From Chrysomallon squamiferum (Eukaryota > Mollusca > Gastropoda > Neomphalida > Peltospiridae): a DNA stretch of 47,500 bases. Below are positions 27,298-36,093 of this stretch, piece by piece. How positions within the stretch are numbered: the stretch's first letter is position 1; every line of letters begins with the position of its first letter. Location of the stretch: positions 34,241,173 through 34,288,672 of the forward strand of contig CM022672.1 in the NCBI GenBank assembly GCA_012295275.1. Direction: 5' to 3'. Position numbers and translations under genes: made by a program. The notes beneath the pieces are model-generated. The model did no database searches and was not told the DNA's origin. It saw only the letters and a program-made list of their open reading frames with translations.

Positions 27298-27331
<34 letters not shown>

Positions 27332-29792
27332 ACGCAAACATAAATACACATACATATATATACATATGTATAGTTTATAGTAAACAAATCTTACATACAT
27401 CACCAGCTGAGATAAGCAACACCCATAGATAAGAAAATGCAAAACACATCCAGATAAAAACACAGACTCATGTTTTCATAACACACACACACACACACAC
27501 ACACAGTTATATAACACATTAATGATAATTTATTAGGCACTTGTATCATCATTTAGAAAACACAGGTGTCTATGCTTGTTTGGGTGTCCATGTGTGTGTG
27601 TCTGTGTGTGCATGTGTGTGGCAAGTCTGCTGTTCTTATGAAGTTATTTTACATGTACTTTAAGATTACTTACTCTGTCGAAAATTGGTCGAAATGTCTG
27701 ATGGAAAGACAACAAGCAGTTCATATTGGATCACCATCAAAACACACAAACAGCAGATTGGAATATGAAAGAGAAAATAAATATTAGCTCATTGATAACA
27801 AATAAAATAACAAAAAATTCATGTTCATTATTGTGCTCTGTTGTATAAATACAAAATTAGGTGTTTTATAATAGGTAAAATGGATATAAAAATTATCTAT
27901 TTATTTATCATTTATCAATTATATGATTATTACATACATGCATGTTATAATACTTAATAGTAATGCTATTTAGAAATTTAATAAAAGTGAATTAAAAATG
28001 TTTGTGTTTGAGTTAGATTAATGTTGAATATGCTTGATGAATTGGAATAAATATGTAATTAAGTGTGTTTATATGTGTGTGTGTATTTAGTTACAAACAC
28101 ATGTAAATTTTATATCGGATTTATCATATGTATGAATGTTAAATGTTGCATTTCATCATTTAGTCAAACATTTAAAAAACACATAGTAACTAAAAATTAA
28201 CTGTAAAAACATAGAATAATTTTTAATAGCCTTTTATCAATGGGATATTAAGAATTATTCTATATGCATCTGTCTCCACAATTAATTATAATTACAACAT
28301 AAAACAGATTATTTTTATATATAAAAAACAATTATCACTGATAATAAAATACATGTCTGGCATTTATATTTATGTTATTACATCTGTGAGTGTACATTAA
28401 TTATGTTAATAAGGACATAAACACTATATAAGTTCATACAGTGCATTTAAGGTAATAATATGCTGTGACTGTAAAATCCATGAAATGAAATTATGAAATG
28501 TGTGCAATAATAATAATATTAAAAATAATAACAATAATATTAAAATAATAATAACAATAATCAAACATGATTTATCATATTCTCTGAACTAAAAACACAT
28601 TCAGAGATTAGATCCACTAGAAATGAGTTGAAACTCACAAATGTGATATTTATTGACAGTAAATAAATTAACAGAAATGTCTATAAAACTTTCCCCGATA
28701 ATTATGTAAACAAACAAAACAAAATCAAAATGAAACATAATAAAATAAATTCAAATAAAATAAAATAATTTAAAAAAAAAATAAAGTAAATAAACTTATA
28801 AATAAAATTTAAAAAAAAAAAATAAAATAAAATAAAGCAAAAACAAAAAAATAAAATAAATTAACAAAAAAAAATTATAAAAATAAATAAACGTATAAAT
28901 AAAATAAAAAAATAAAATAAAAAAAAATAAAATAAAATAAAATAAAATAAATAAAATAAAATAAAATATAATATAATATAATATAATATAATATAATATA
29001 ATATAATATAATATAATAAAATAAAATAAAATAAAATAAAATAGAATAAAATAAAATAAAATAAAATATTATAAAATAAAATAAAAATAAAATAAAATAA
29101 AATAAAATAAAATAAAATAAAATAAAATAAAATAAAATAAAATAAAATAAAATAAAATAAAAAAAAACAAAGGTGAAAGTAAAATAAATATATAAAGTAT
29201 ATTTCTATTTTTATTTGAAATAACATCTGATAATACAACACATACTGTTAATTCAGTCGTGGTCATATATTTAATTTCCAGCTTAAAATATCCTTCAAAT
29301 TTCATCATTAAATCTATTCTGATTATCAAGTTTCCTATTTTTGACACATGTAATTTGTTATTCCAAGATTAGAACTTTTTATTAATCTACTTTAAAGTAA
29401 ATGGAAAATTTATGCTTAAAAAAATAAAAAAAATAAAAATAACGATTTTATTACTTTTTTATTCTCTTCGTATTTACTTTGATTTAAACTACTTTACATA
29501 ACCAGCAAGTGATAATAATATTCAGGGATGTATATTTGTAATAAAATAAAACTCTATAACAATAGCACAATTTAATTGCATTTCATATTATTATCAACTA
29601 TATACACAACAAATAGTAACTATTATTAAAATAAATATTTAAAATGTTTTTAAAAATATATAGAGTGTCCTATTAATAAGTTTTAGGCTTTATATCTCAG
29701 TATAACCAAAATTATGAATTATGAAAAACCTCTAATGATGTCATATATCAGTTTCATATAAATTTACATTCAGGGTATGTTGTGGTTTATAC

Positions 29793-29844
<52 letters not shown>

Positions 29845-30744
29845 TAAACATCTGCTTGGAATGGGATATGACCTAAGATCAATGTTATCCCTTTTGGTGC
29901 CTTAGGCAATATTACTGACATGCTGGAAAACTGCTGCTGATGAGATATCTTGACATAACGAACTAGCTAATATTTCACTTTCTAATGGCATCAAGTAAGA
30001 AATACCATATTCAGATCAACTGCATCAAGTTTTGTGTATTTTGTATACAGTAGAGATTAAAAATAGCTAACTTTCCCATTTGAAGTGTGTGTAGCACAAA
30101 AAAAAGTTAACATATAATAAACATTCAAGTCTCTGTGTAAAAACACTACACAATACCCAGGAACCAGGTAACCCCTGTATTATTAACAAGATTGTGATCT
30201 CTCAGATATATAGGCTATACTTAGAGCCACTGAGGTACACCCACACTCTCATCCAATACAATGATGACATAAGCTTTTTCACTCTGCTTTTTTTATCTTT
30301 TACCCTAAGGCAACAAAAGGCAAAGTTTGTGTTCCTCCAAGTGACAGAACAGGATGAGTTGTGTCTCAGTAAAGTATGAAAACAATAACTCAGATCAGCC
30401 AATGGAATCTCACTACTTGAATGAAGGGCGAGGTGCTTTAATAGTAATATTTTGGACTGTTTAAAAAAAATGACTCAGTTTTCTGTCAAGTAGGGTGATT
30501 ACTATCCAAAGTGCATTTCAAGTTTGTTGTTACTGTTGTTGTTGCTTATTTTTAATATTGTTGCTGCTATTATTTTATTTATTATTATTATTATTATAAT
30601 TATTTTATTATTTTATTATTATTATTATTATTTTTATTACTACTACCATTATTATTATTATTATTACCATTATTATTGTTGTTGTTGTTGTTGTTGTTAT
30701 TATTATTACTATTATTATTATTGTTCTTATTATTATTATTATTC

Positions 30745-30795
<51 letters not shown>

Positions 30796-30831
30796 TTTTT
30801 ATTATTATTATTATTACTATTACTATTATTT

Positions 30832-30875
<44 letters not shown>

Positions 30876-31897
30876 TATTATTGTTATTGTTATTATTATT
30901 ATTATTATTCAGCTTTTTCTTATTCATACAGAAGTATTTCAGAGACTGTATGTAAAATTACACTCTCTTACTGGGTAGCCCTGACTGGCAGTATTTGTCT
31001 TCCTCTCCAATGATTTGAATGGTCCTTAACTTCATGATACATATCAGAAATAAACTGCAGTTTTATGATTGCAATATCAGTTATAATAATTTAAAAAAAT
31101 ATTAAAAATGCATTTTCTTTCTTCCAATACATCCACTTTTGATAATCTTGTTTATTTTAGGTCTACCCTTGAGGTTCTACTCAATATTTTTTTTTGCTAT
31201 TAGTACAAATACAAAAAGATATATAAACCAATTTTTGCTTGTGTGTGTGTGTACTCAAAGACATTACTTGAAATCTAAACGAGAAGTGTGACTGTAACTA
31301 TTTTTTTCATTGTTTTATATACATATATATATATATATGTTTTTAGTTTCATATCAGTTTTGTTGCTGCTGATTATAAAATAAAATAAAATATACTAAAA
31401 TACATAACGAAAAATGAAAGTGGGTTTATCTTTTTTTATGATCCAATTTATTTTGTAACTGCATTAGCAAAAAAATACACACCAAAAATAGTGTAAACAG
31501 TTGATAATTAATACTATAATTATGGTTCATGTTATCTTTCTGTCTGTCATTCTATGTTAGTAAAATTAGTACTGATTTCTCACTGCCCATATTCTGACTC
31601 CATTTGATTTTTATTCTAGTCATCTGCAACTTTTTGCAAGCTATTAAATTATAAATAGAGTGTGCAGATATGTAAATAAAATATAAGTACGAAAACGAAA
31701 CGTAAAGTCAGTCTTACGAGTCGACTTCAGTGTAAAGCAGGCCGAGTGGTTTTATGGCTCGCACCAAACAGCCAAACTTTGCCAGCACTGTTTAAGTGTG
31801 AAAGTGAACAAACTAATAATTTCGAAAGCATTACCCGTTCCAGGTCACTTCGCAGTCCTTGCATTTCCATATCGTCCGTTCGTCGGCGGCCAGACAT
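18440..31897 (-). CDS. RHBDL: Rhomboid-related intramembrane serine protease with N-terminal EF-hands (RHBDL1/3 type), 10 coding exons, 375 aa
   Basis: Spliced minus-strand gene. Coding exons are 31835-31897, 27674-27697, 25832-25987, 25101-25268, 24562-24716, 23755-23867, 21437-21537, 20143-20236, 19567-19662 and 18440-18597, summing to 1128 nt (375 residues plus TAA). All introns are GT-AG and phases agree throughout. Visible in the protein: a degenerate EF-hand around residues 20-45; a canonical EF loop at 66-77 (D, N, D, I, E at positions 1, 3, 5, 8, 12); a Cys-Cys-Pro stretch at 122-124 before the first membrane helix (~126-145); Trp178-Arg179; HxxxN at 192-196; GASGG with Ser244; AHIGG with His317; and a seventh helix at ~344-366. 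Known for the family: the Ser/His dyad cleaves membrane-anchored substrates within the bilayer, and EF-hands mark RHBDL1, RHBDL3 and fly Rho-4. Length is close to the usual ~400. Inferred: secretory-pathway or plasma-membrane protease, possibly calcium-responsive. The exact vertebrate orthologue cannot be settled by reading alone. Confidence 0.93.
18637..18670. repeat. (TC)n microsatellite, intron 9
   Basis: About 34 bp of TC near the acceptor of exon 10. An (AAT)10 tract follows at 18854-18883. Confidence 0.93.
19235..19500. repeat. Two to three degenerate ~90-125 bp tandem units in intron 9
   Basis: Blocks resembling CTTGGGCTATG.TTA.ATTCA, ..ATTCTAAAAGAATG and AATA.ATATAAAAA.. recur at about 19240, 19362 and 19452. 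Divergence is high. The array ends close to the exon 9 donor. Confidence 0.55.
19567..19662 (-). CDS. RHBDL: Rhomboid exon 9 (residues 293-323, catalytic histidine)
   Basis: The acceptor is TTACTATTTCAG and the donor is GCTG|GTAACA, phase 1 on both sides. It encodes VPDTSLAIYRRVSEPDAYKV, then GVTAHIGGFGA. His317 in AHIGG is the second member of the Ser/His catalytic dyad, followed by the glycine-rich helix 6. The upstream intron is almost entirely an (ATT)n tract on the coding strand that runs right up to the acceptor. Confidence 0.95.
19669..19946. repeat. Imperfect (AAT)n tract filling most of intron 8
   Basis: AAT/TAATAA repeats with occasional GTAATA, AACAAT and poly-A interruptions. On the gene strand this is (ATT)n directly upstream of the exon 9 acceptor. 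A long low-complexity open frame here is an artefact of the repeat. Confidence 0.92.
20143..20236 (-). CDS. RHBDL: Rhomboid exon 8 (residues 261-291, helix 5)
   Basis: The acceptor is TTACTTTCAG and the donor is CTAG|GTAAGA, leaving phase 1. It encodes NWKEMNYKCC, a short cytosolic loop resembling NWSGMKCQ of vertebrate RHBDL3, then hydrophobic helix 5 (APVRLLIILVL). The first 44 bp and the acceptor are repeated at an 88-bp period upstream. Only this copy reads through; small differences near residue 278 put an in-frame TGA in the others. Confidence 0.93.
20193..20790. repeat. 88-bp tandem array built from the exon 8 acceptor junction
   Basis: Period is exactly 88 bp: units start at 20193, 20281 and 20369, then decay through ~20450-20790. 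Each unit contains 44 bp of exon 8, the TTTCAG acceptor and ~40 bp of intron. The first unit is the working exon 8. Copies of the acceptor fall at 20324 and 20412. In the exon frame the extra copies read the same first 17 residues and then TGA. Confidence 0.9.
20880..21436. repeat. Tandem array of ~100-120 bp units in intron 7, abutting the exon 7 donor
   Basis: Recurring blocks are TTTAAA(C/T)GTTTTAAACAAA, AACGTGACATATACTGAT, CTCAGTTTGTGTTTTATTT and ATGTACACACACATAATCAA. At least three clear copies lie between 21060 and 21430, with decayed ones to the left. The last copy runs directly into the donor of exon 7. With the 88-bp array it accounts for nearly the whole of intron 7. Confidence 0.85.
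21437..21537 (-). CDS. RHBDL: Rhomboid exon 7 (residues 228-260, catalytic serine)
   Basis: The acceptor is GTGTGTTTCAG and the donor is GTG|GTAAGT. It enters in phase 1 and exits in phase 0. It encodes LVGASGGVYALLGAHIAS, containing the rhomboid signature GxSGG with catalytic Ser244 at the start of helix 4. It matches VVGSSGGVYAL of vertebrate RHBDL3. A decayed copy lies about 0.9 kb upstream in intron 6. Confidence 0.96.
22443..22560 (-). pseudogene. Decayed duplicate of rhomboid exon 7 inside intron 6
   Basis: Read on the minus strand, bases from ~22560 to ~22488 align with the last ~70 bases of exon 7 and keep a donor-like GTAAGG. Flanking intron similar to that after exon 7 (TTTATGTTTTATTTTT-like) follows. 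In the exon frame the copy reads a TAG stop, then QGINEGIYASW where exon 7 reads VGASGGVYALL. The catalytic serine has become Asn and the glycine pair is broken. It is a non-functional exon relic, not an alternative active-site exon. Confidence 0.7.
22685..22770. repeat. (TG)43 microsatellite in intron 6
   Basis: An uninterrupted 86-bp TG run, flanked by related TATGTGTATG sequence. The open frames over it encode only Cys-Val or His-Thr repeats. Confidence 0.97.
23599..23754. repeat. (CA)n compound tract containing the exon 6 splice donor
   Basis: CA repeats interrupted by AAAGA and AGACA blocks. The right end abuts exon 6, so on the gene strand the donor GTGTGTGTC is the first unit of a (GT)n tract. 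Four overlapping frames here are repeat translations. Confidence 0.95.
23755..23867 (-). CDS. RHBDL: Rhomboid exon 6 (residues 190-226, HxxxN helix)
   Basis: The acceptor is CTATTTTCAG. The donor is GCAG|GTGTGT, leaving phase 1. It carries YIHLISNMIF, where His192 and Asn196 form the HxxxN motif; in the family the Asn helps build the oxyanion hole. LEIVHKWWRILILYILGVIAG follows and matches helix 3 of RHBDL proteins. The donor is the first repeat unit of a long (GT)n tract. Confidence 0.95.
24291..24350. repeat. (AG)30 microsatellite in intron 5
   Basis: Uninterrupted 60 bp of AG followed by TGTGTATGTG. A polypyrimidine (CT)n on the gene strand, inside the intron and not near a splice site. 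Confidence 0.96.
24562..24716 (-). CDS. RHBDL: Rhomboid exon 5 (residues 138-189, helix 1 and WR loop)
   Basis: The acceptor is CTTTCCTGCAG and the donor is GGG|GTGGGT, ending in phase 2. It encodes the second half of helix 1 (VIVFIVYAED), the luminal loop with SPLVYKP, and YEAWRFLTYMLIHQG. The Trp178-Arg179 pair is the conserved WR of the L1 loop in rhomboid proteases. The local GC content is well above that of the flanking intron. Confidence 0.94.
24780..25090. repeat. Degenerate AT-rich ~45-bp repeat in intron 4
   Basis: Repeated ATCATAAATACTGAAAATAA / TTATTAAAATATGATAAC-type blocks fill intron 4 between exons 5 and 4. Unit boundaries are blurred. The last ACAAATACTGAATAGTAATAC block leads into the exon 4 donor. 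Confidence 0.5.
25101..25268 (-). CDS. RHBDL: Rhomboid exon 4 (residues 82-137, linker and start of helix 1)
   Basis: The acceptor is TTTACTTTCAG|ATG and the donor is GAG|GTATTA, phase 0. It encodes an amphipathic linker (residues 82-115), then the Tyr-Ser-Cys-Cys-Pro segment that precedes helix 1 in RHBDL1/3 proteins (compare SYTCCPPP in vertebrates), then the first half of the helix (PLFIPLITIAE). Its ATG at the exon start is not the translation start: the frame is open across the junction and TEFIDL|MTSDE aligns with the family. The acceptor has two decayed copies just upstream. Confidence 0.93.
25266..25510. repeat. Tandem copies of the exon 4 acceptor region (83-88 bp period)
   Basis: The plus-strand block CATCTGAAA(G/T)TAAATCA(C/T) followed by TTAGC/TTCAGC, AATATTACA and (TA)n tracts recurs with its CAT at 25266, 25354 and 25437. 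The first is the true intron 3/exon 4 junction. The other two keep a TTTAATTTCAG|ATG acceptor-like sequence on the gene strand. No coding sequence beyond the ATG is preserved in them. Confidence 0.8.
25505..25545 (-). pseudogene. Fragment resembling the 3' end of rhomboid exon 6, inside intron 3
   Basis: On the minus strand this reads a TAG, then LYILGVTAG followed by a GT. Exon 6 ends LYILGVIAG|GT. The plus-strand match is a CCTGC..TTACTCCAAG..AT.TA block. The fragment lies between exons 3 and 4, far from exon 6. It has no recognisable acceptor of its own and an in-frame stop just upstream, so it is read as a relic of local duplication. The alignment is short. Confidence 0.5.
25735..25819. 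repeat. (GA)n tract next to the exon 3 donor
   Basis: GA repeats, including a run at about 25787-25817, with CA interruptions. It ends 12 bp from exon 3. On the gene strand the intron begins GTATTCATCACTTT, then (CT)n. Confidence 0.9.
25832..25987 (-). CDS. RHBDL: Rhomboid exon 3 (residues 30-81, EF-hands)
   Basis: The acceptor is TTATTCTGTTCAG and the donor is CTG|GTATTC, phase 0 at both ends. It encodes the rest of degenerate EF-hand 1 (HGPEGVRVTEL), a linker helix, and a canonical EF-hand 2 loop DANHDERITYTE followed by FIDL. In the loop, positions 1, 3, 5 and 12 carry ligands (D, N, D, E) and position 8 is Ile; the usual Gly at position 6 is Glu. The donor is followed within 10 nt by a (CT)n tract on the coding strand. 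A 25-bp satellite begins within about 20 nt upstream of the acceptor. Confidence 0.93.
26000..27112. repeat. 25-bp satellite with ~380-bp higher-order repeat in intron 2
   Basis: The unit is ATACAATATCATACAATACAGCAAC (25 bp, split here as ATACAATATCATACAATACA plus GCAAC) with variants (CAGTAAC, TATAGCAAT, CACACAATACAG). A block with a distinctive CAATATTGTAC variant recurs at 26144 and 26524, a 380-bp higher-order period. The array starts within ~20 bp of the exon 3 acceptor and covers two thirds of intron 2. No open frame of note. Confidence 0.92.
27300..27506. repeat. Two (CA)n tracts in intron 2
   Basis: CA runs at about 27300-27328 and 27481-27506, separated by unremarkable AT-rich sequence. 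The microexon lies 170 bp to the right. Confidence 0.9.
27674..27697 (-). CDS. RHBDL: Rhomboid exon 2, 24-nt microexon (residues 22-29, TFRPIFDR)
   Basis: The acceptor is preceded by an excellent pyrimidine tract (TGTTGTCTTTCCATCAG). The donor is consensus GTAAGT. The 24 bases read TFRPIFDR in phase 0 on both sides. They supply the missing entering helix and first loop Asp of EF-hand 1, matching the HWKVLFDQFD-type segment known in vertebrate RHBDL3. Without it, exon 1 joins exon 3 in frame but the EF-hand lacks its helix. It is too short for ordinary gene finders. It lies 4.1 kb from exon 1 and 1.7 kb from exon 3. Confidence 0.8.
28905..29165. repeat. (AAAAT)n pentanucleotide tract with an internal (AATAT)n segment, intron 1
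   Basis: AAAAT units flank a block of TATAA/AATAT pentamers at about 28965-29018, then return to AAAAT with one G variant at 29044. Both blocks keep a 5-bp period, so a variant unit probably expanded inside an older array. Similar A-rich sequence extends left to about 28740. Confidence 0.93.
29792..29842. repeat. (TG)n microsatellite, intron 1
   Basis: Perfect or near-perfect TG run preceded by ACATATATATG. The next 700 bp (29850-30560) are unique-looking intron with two opposed ~60-codon frames that match nothing I recognise. Confidence 0.93.
30570..30910. repeat. Imperfect (ATT)n tract with GTT and CTT interruptions, intron 1
   Basis: About 340 bp of ATT units with GTT, ACT, CTT and TTTT variants. 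The open frames here are low-complexity translations (Leu, Tyr or Ile runs) and do not indicate a gene. Confidence 0.93.
31835..31897 (-). CDS. RHBDL: Rhomboid exon 1 (start codon, residues 1-21)
   Basis: Starts at ATG with AAAG immediately upstream and an in-frame TGA 18 bases upstream, which supports this start. It encodes a short basic-then-acidic cytosolic leader, MSGRRRTDDM followed by EMQGLRSDLER. It ends CGG|GTAATG in phase 0. The sequence is locally richer in CpG than the surrounding intron, as expected for a 5' exon beside a promoter. The call as exon 1 is inferred from frame, splice site, position and the smooth join to the microexon. cDNA would be needed for certainty. Confidence 0.75.
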
Positions 31898-32180
31898 CTT
31901 TAAATTTACAAATCAGATAGCACTACAGAAACGTTCAACACATCCATCCAGCGCCCACGCAGGAGTAATCTAATGTTACTGACCGAATTGGTTGCTAACA
32001 CAGGATTAAAAGTGATTATGAACCTCTCAGCACATTATCGAGAAAACTTTCTAAGTTATCAACACCATGAGAGTTATACCCCTTGCATTAAAGCAAACGG
32101 CCTCGCGTGCATGGTTCGATCATTAAAGCAGACGTACATTTCCTATTTGATACACCAGGAGCGGGTCTAGGCAAATCTTG
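31898..32180 (-). promoter_or_regulatory. 5' UTR and proximal promoter region of the rhomboid gene
   Basis: About 280 bp upstream of the start codon that is clearly less AT-rich than its surroundings and contains scattered CpGs. On the gene strand a CCAAT box lies at 31987-31991, roughly 90 bp before the ATG. No TATA box is evident. Open frames on the opposite strand here are short, match no family I recognise and overlap exon 1. Promoter assignment is inferred from position and composition. Confidence 0.4.
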
Positions 32181-34324
32181 AGAAGGGGTTTTCAGATCGC
32201 TAATTTTGGTTTGTTTTATTTTATAATAAATCTATGGTACGTAATCAGCAATTAACCTAAACGCAGATTATTGTATTTTTCCATTGCGAGAAAACAAAGG
32301 AATGAATGAGCCGAGATATACATGACTTTCCCGCTGTATAAAGTTCATTATAAACTATTGTTACAATTAAAAGATTATTTAATTATATTTAATCTAAACT
32401 ATTTATGATGATGACTAAATACTAATAGTAATTTTAATGATGTTAATATACTGTTTGTTGTAAAATAACAATTGTCTTCAATAAAATAAATATATTTATT
32501 TATTTATTTATTTATTTATTTACTTATAATTATTATTTTAATTTGATTTTTATTTTAGTACTAGTAAACTGTATTTTGCAGTACAACTGGAGTAGTAATA
32601 TTGTTTTTTGTTTTGTGGTTTGTTTGTAGTTGTTTGCATTAGCTAATTTATAATAATAATAACAACAAAAAGAAAAAGAAGAAGAAGAAAATCAGTAATT
32701 AATAATTACACAATTTACATAACAGCTTAGGAGTTGATTGTTTATTTTTGGCTAGAAACCTTCCACTTGACAGACTTTGTAAAACAACACAAGTGACAAC
32801 TGAGTGCATTACTAAATTTGGGATACTTAAAACAGAACGTTACTTGTTCAGTTTGGATTCAACGTTTAGGTCAGTAAGGCATAGTGTAATAAACATGTGA
32901 TATCTAAACTGACTTCTAAAACCTATTTCAGTGAACATTTTAGATTATTATTTACTTAATTTATTTATATATGTTTTATTACTATTTTATATTACTATTT
33001 TATTATATATATATTTATTTATTTACTTATTTTCCTGTTTACAGCATATCACAATTTAAAAAAAAAATTTTTTTAGACACCGCATTTCAGTGTTAATGCT
33101 CCACACTATAATTAAATAGTTGAAATGTTGAAAATGTCCTGCAGTTTCTGTTTTAAACACTATATTGTAACATTTTATTATCCAGTTACGCTTTAAATTT
33201 TATTAGTTTTGAAAAAATTTCTGTAACATAACAGAAATGAATTTCATAAGAAATGAGGCTGTCATTTATGACCAACTAATTATAGGAATAACAGAATGAA
33301 ATAGAAGATATTAAAGGTACTACAAATGATATAAAAACAATGTATGGCTCCTGTTAAATAATACTTAATGATTATATTACTCTGGAATAAACCACTGTGC
33401 TATTCCATCAAAAAAGAAAAAGGTGTTTAAAAAATACTCAATATTTTTACATTTATTAATGTTGGTTGTAGATAATATTTTCCCCTGTGAAAAGAAACAA
33501 TAATTTCACCAGATATCTTTAATGAAATGTCTTCCTAATGTTTATACATAATTATGTGCAATGTTTTGATAATGATTTAGAATGCAATATATCCAGTTTG
33601 GTTAAATATGGTTTTCTAGCTTAATTTATTACAAGACCTCCCCATCCCTATGAATATGTATACATATTCAAAGATTATTGAAATTATTTATAACTTTTTA
33701 TCTACAGAGACAGACAGATAGGCTGTTTGTTTTCGGGGAATTTGCTGACTCTCCAGTGATAACGTTTATATTTGCACATTTTATCAACTGAAAATAAACT
33801 TATTATCTTTCGTTCCTGTTCAGGACAGCCAAAGTAACTGCTTTATTACAAACCAGAATAAATTTTTTTGCTTTCTCTGTGGGAAAGTGCAAATATAAGA
33901 TACTTTACTGCTATTTTAGAAAAATGTAGTTCACCATGTTATTTATTCTGCAGGTTTCCTGTCTTCTTCTATATGTTCGATTAAAATGTTTTAAATTTCT
34001 CCTTTCTCTCTGTTGCTTATATCCTTTAAATGGTTTTTGACCAAACTAAGCTTAGAAATAATTTAATTGATGTCCTAAATAAAACAAAATTAAATGTTCT
34101 GTATTTTCAATTTTGCATTGTTATTAAAATATATTGAAATAACTTTTAAAATTTTATATTTTTATATATTAAAATTAATTTTTTTTTTTGAAAATATTAA
34201 ATTTATCTTGTAACTGATATGGACATTGACCTCTGATGTACTTTAATTAATTTATATTTTTTTAAGATCAAAGTACATAAATACAAAAACAAAGAATGAA
34301 ATTATTTTTAACAGATGTAAATTA

Positions 34325-34450
34325 ATGTGCTTCTGAAGCTATTTTTATATAACTTAATAGTCTTCTGAAACCAGTTTTATATAATTTAATACACTTGCAA
34401 AACCAGTTTTATATAAATTAATACACTTGCAAAACCAGTTTTATGCAAAT
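34325..34450. repeat. ~34-bp tandem repeat, about four copies
   Basis: The unit resembles AAAACCAGTTTTATATAA followed by ATTAATACACTTGC. The last three copies are close; the first is diverged. Confidence 0.8.
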
Positions 34451-35659
34451 TGTTTTCCATCAAATGTTTTACAAAGTGCATATAAAGACTGAGTTAATGG
34501 TCAGCTGTTCGAGGTGTAAACTGTTAATTATAAAATTCCACTATCTCATTCCTTGTCAAAATATAGCACACACACACACACACACACACACACTGATCTC
34601 AAACTGTCAGAAGTAATGGAAATAGCTGCAAACAAATTTCTAAACTGAAATATTAAAAAAACACAGTTATTATTGTGAAAATAATTTTTTAACTGTATTT
34701 TGAAGATAAACAACTGACCAAAAAAATCATAAAGTAAATATTAATTCATTAAATTCACATTTCTGACAGTTTATTTTTAATCTTTACAAAATAATAATAC
34801 ATTTTTTATTAAATACACTCGAAATATTTCATTTCATTTTTTATTAAAGAGAAATCATTAAGAAAAAATTAATTTTGTTAATAAAACAGATATAGACATG
34901 AATTATTTCCTATTCCTGATAACAGCTTGCTATTATTAACAACTTACTTTAGACTTAAGAACAAACATAAAAAATCACTAATGTTATCCTGTGACAAGCT
35001 GAAATGTTCATAATGAAAAAAAATATACTGAGGAATAAAAAAAATATCTGTAACTTAAAAATAACTACAACTGTTTTACAAGTATTTAAATCACTTTCAT
35101 TCTTGGAAAAAAAAAATGTAGAACCTTAAATAACTTCACTGTAGCTACTTCCTGATGAACAAAAAAAAAAGAAAAGGAAAATGTAAATGTAGATATATTG
35201 ATAACAAACAGACAACAACATGTGACAATTATGAGGAACATCTTAAATTAAAAACAAATGAAAAAAGAAATAGTCTATTTTTTATGAATTAAGATTTTCA
35301 TTTGTTGTAAGAAAGAGCCCTGACAATACAGTTATATCTAAAAGTCAATTAGCTATTCAAGTCTGCAAACCATTTAACAGCAAATACTTTTCTCATTAAC
35401 AAGACATTCCATCATAATATGAAGGAAAGATATTTGTAAACATTTGTATTCATCCATGTACACTGAAAAAGAAATGAAAACATTACCGTAACTTGTTTAA
35501 TTATGATAAAAAAATAAATGCAACAACATAAACTTTATTTAAAAAGAAATTTTAAAAACCAAAAAGCTGAAAAAATTATGACTTTCATTTGCTGGTATGT
35601 CTCACAAAACAGGTATATATATAAAAGAAAAAAGAGACACTTAACTTCTAAGCCATACT

Positions 35660-36054
35660 TATGAACTAACAAGGCCAATATGCTGAGATAATATCAAATA
35701 GTGAAATATAAGAACATCTGAAAGTAAATAAAATTTAAATTAATGAAAACATTGTATATTACATTAAGACATATTTTAACTTTTTATTTCAAGATGTACT
35801 TTTGTATCCATTATTTTTTTATCAGTATAATTTTATTGAATATTTTATTGAACTTGGTGATTAAAAAGGTGGTGTGATCTTTAATTACTGTATTCATTTG
35901 CATCCTGAAAAAGAAATGAAGTATATTTCTAAATAAGAAAACCAGACAAGGAACAACACTGTCCAAATCTGAAAATTATGAAATGTGAAATTAAAACTCA
36001 TCTCTATAAATAATACATAAATCAAGAAACATTTCTAAATGATATCAAGAAAAG

Positions 36055-36093
<39 letters not shown>

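Noticed and set aside
30524-30978. Open frames of 100-143 codons with runs of Leu, Tyr or Ile
   Set aside because: They are translations of an (ATT)n tract inside rhomboid intron 1. The same applies to frames at 6005-6324, 19620-20003, 28861-29347, 38026-38880, 39704-39955, 40981-41391, 43364-43691 and 45312-45638.
32100-32125. GGTTCGATC resembling a tRNA B box
   Set aside because: No matching A box or cloverleaf arms could be drawn around it. No tRNA or rRNA gene was recognised anywhere in the window.
31746-32170. Two plus-strand open frames of 65-75 codons
   Set aside because: They lie over rhomboid exon 1 and its promoter on the opposite strand, with no recognisable domain and no splice support.
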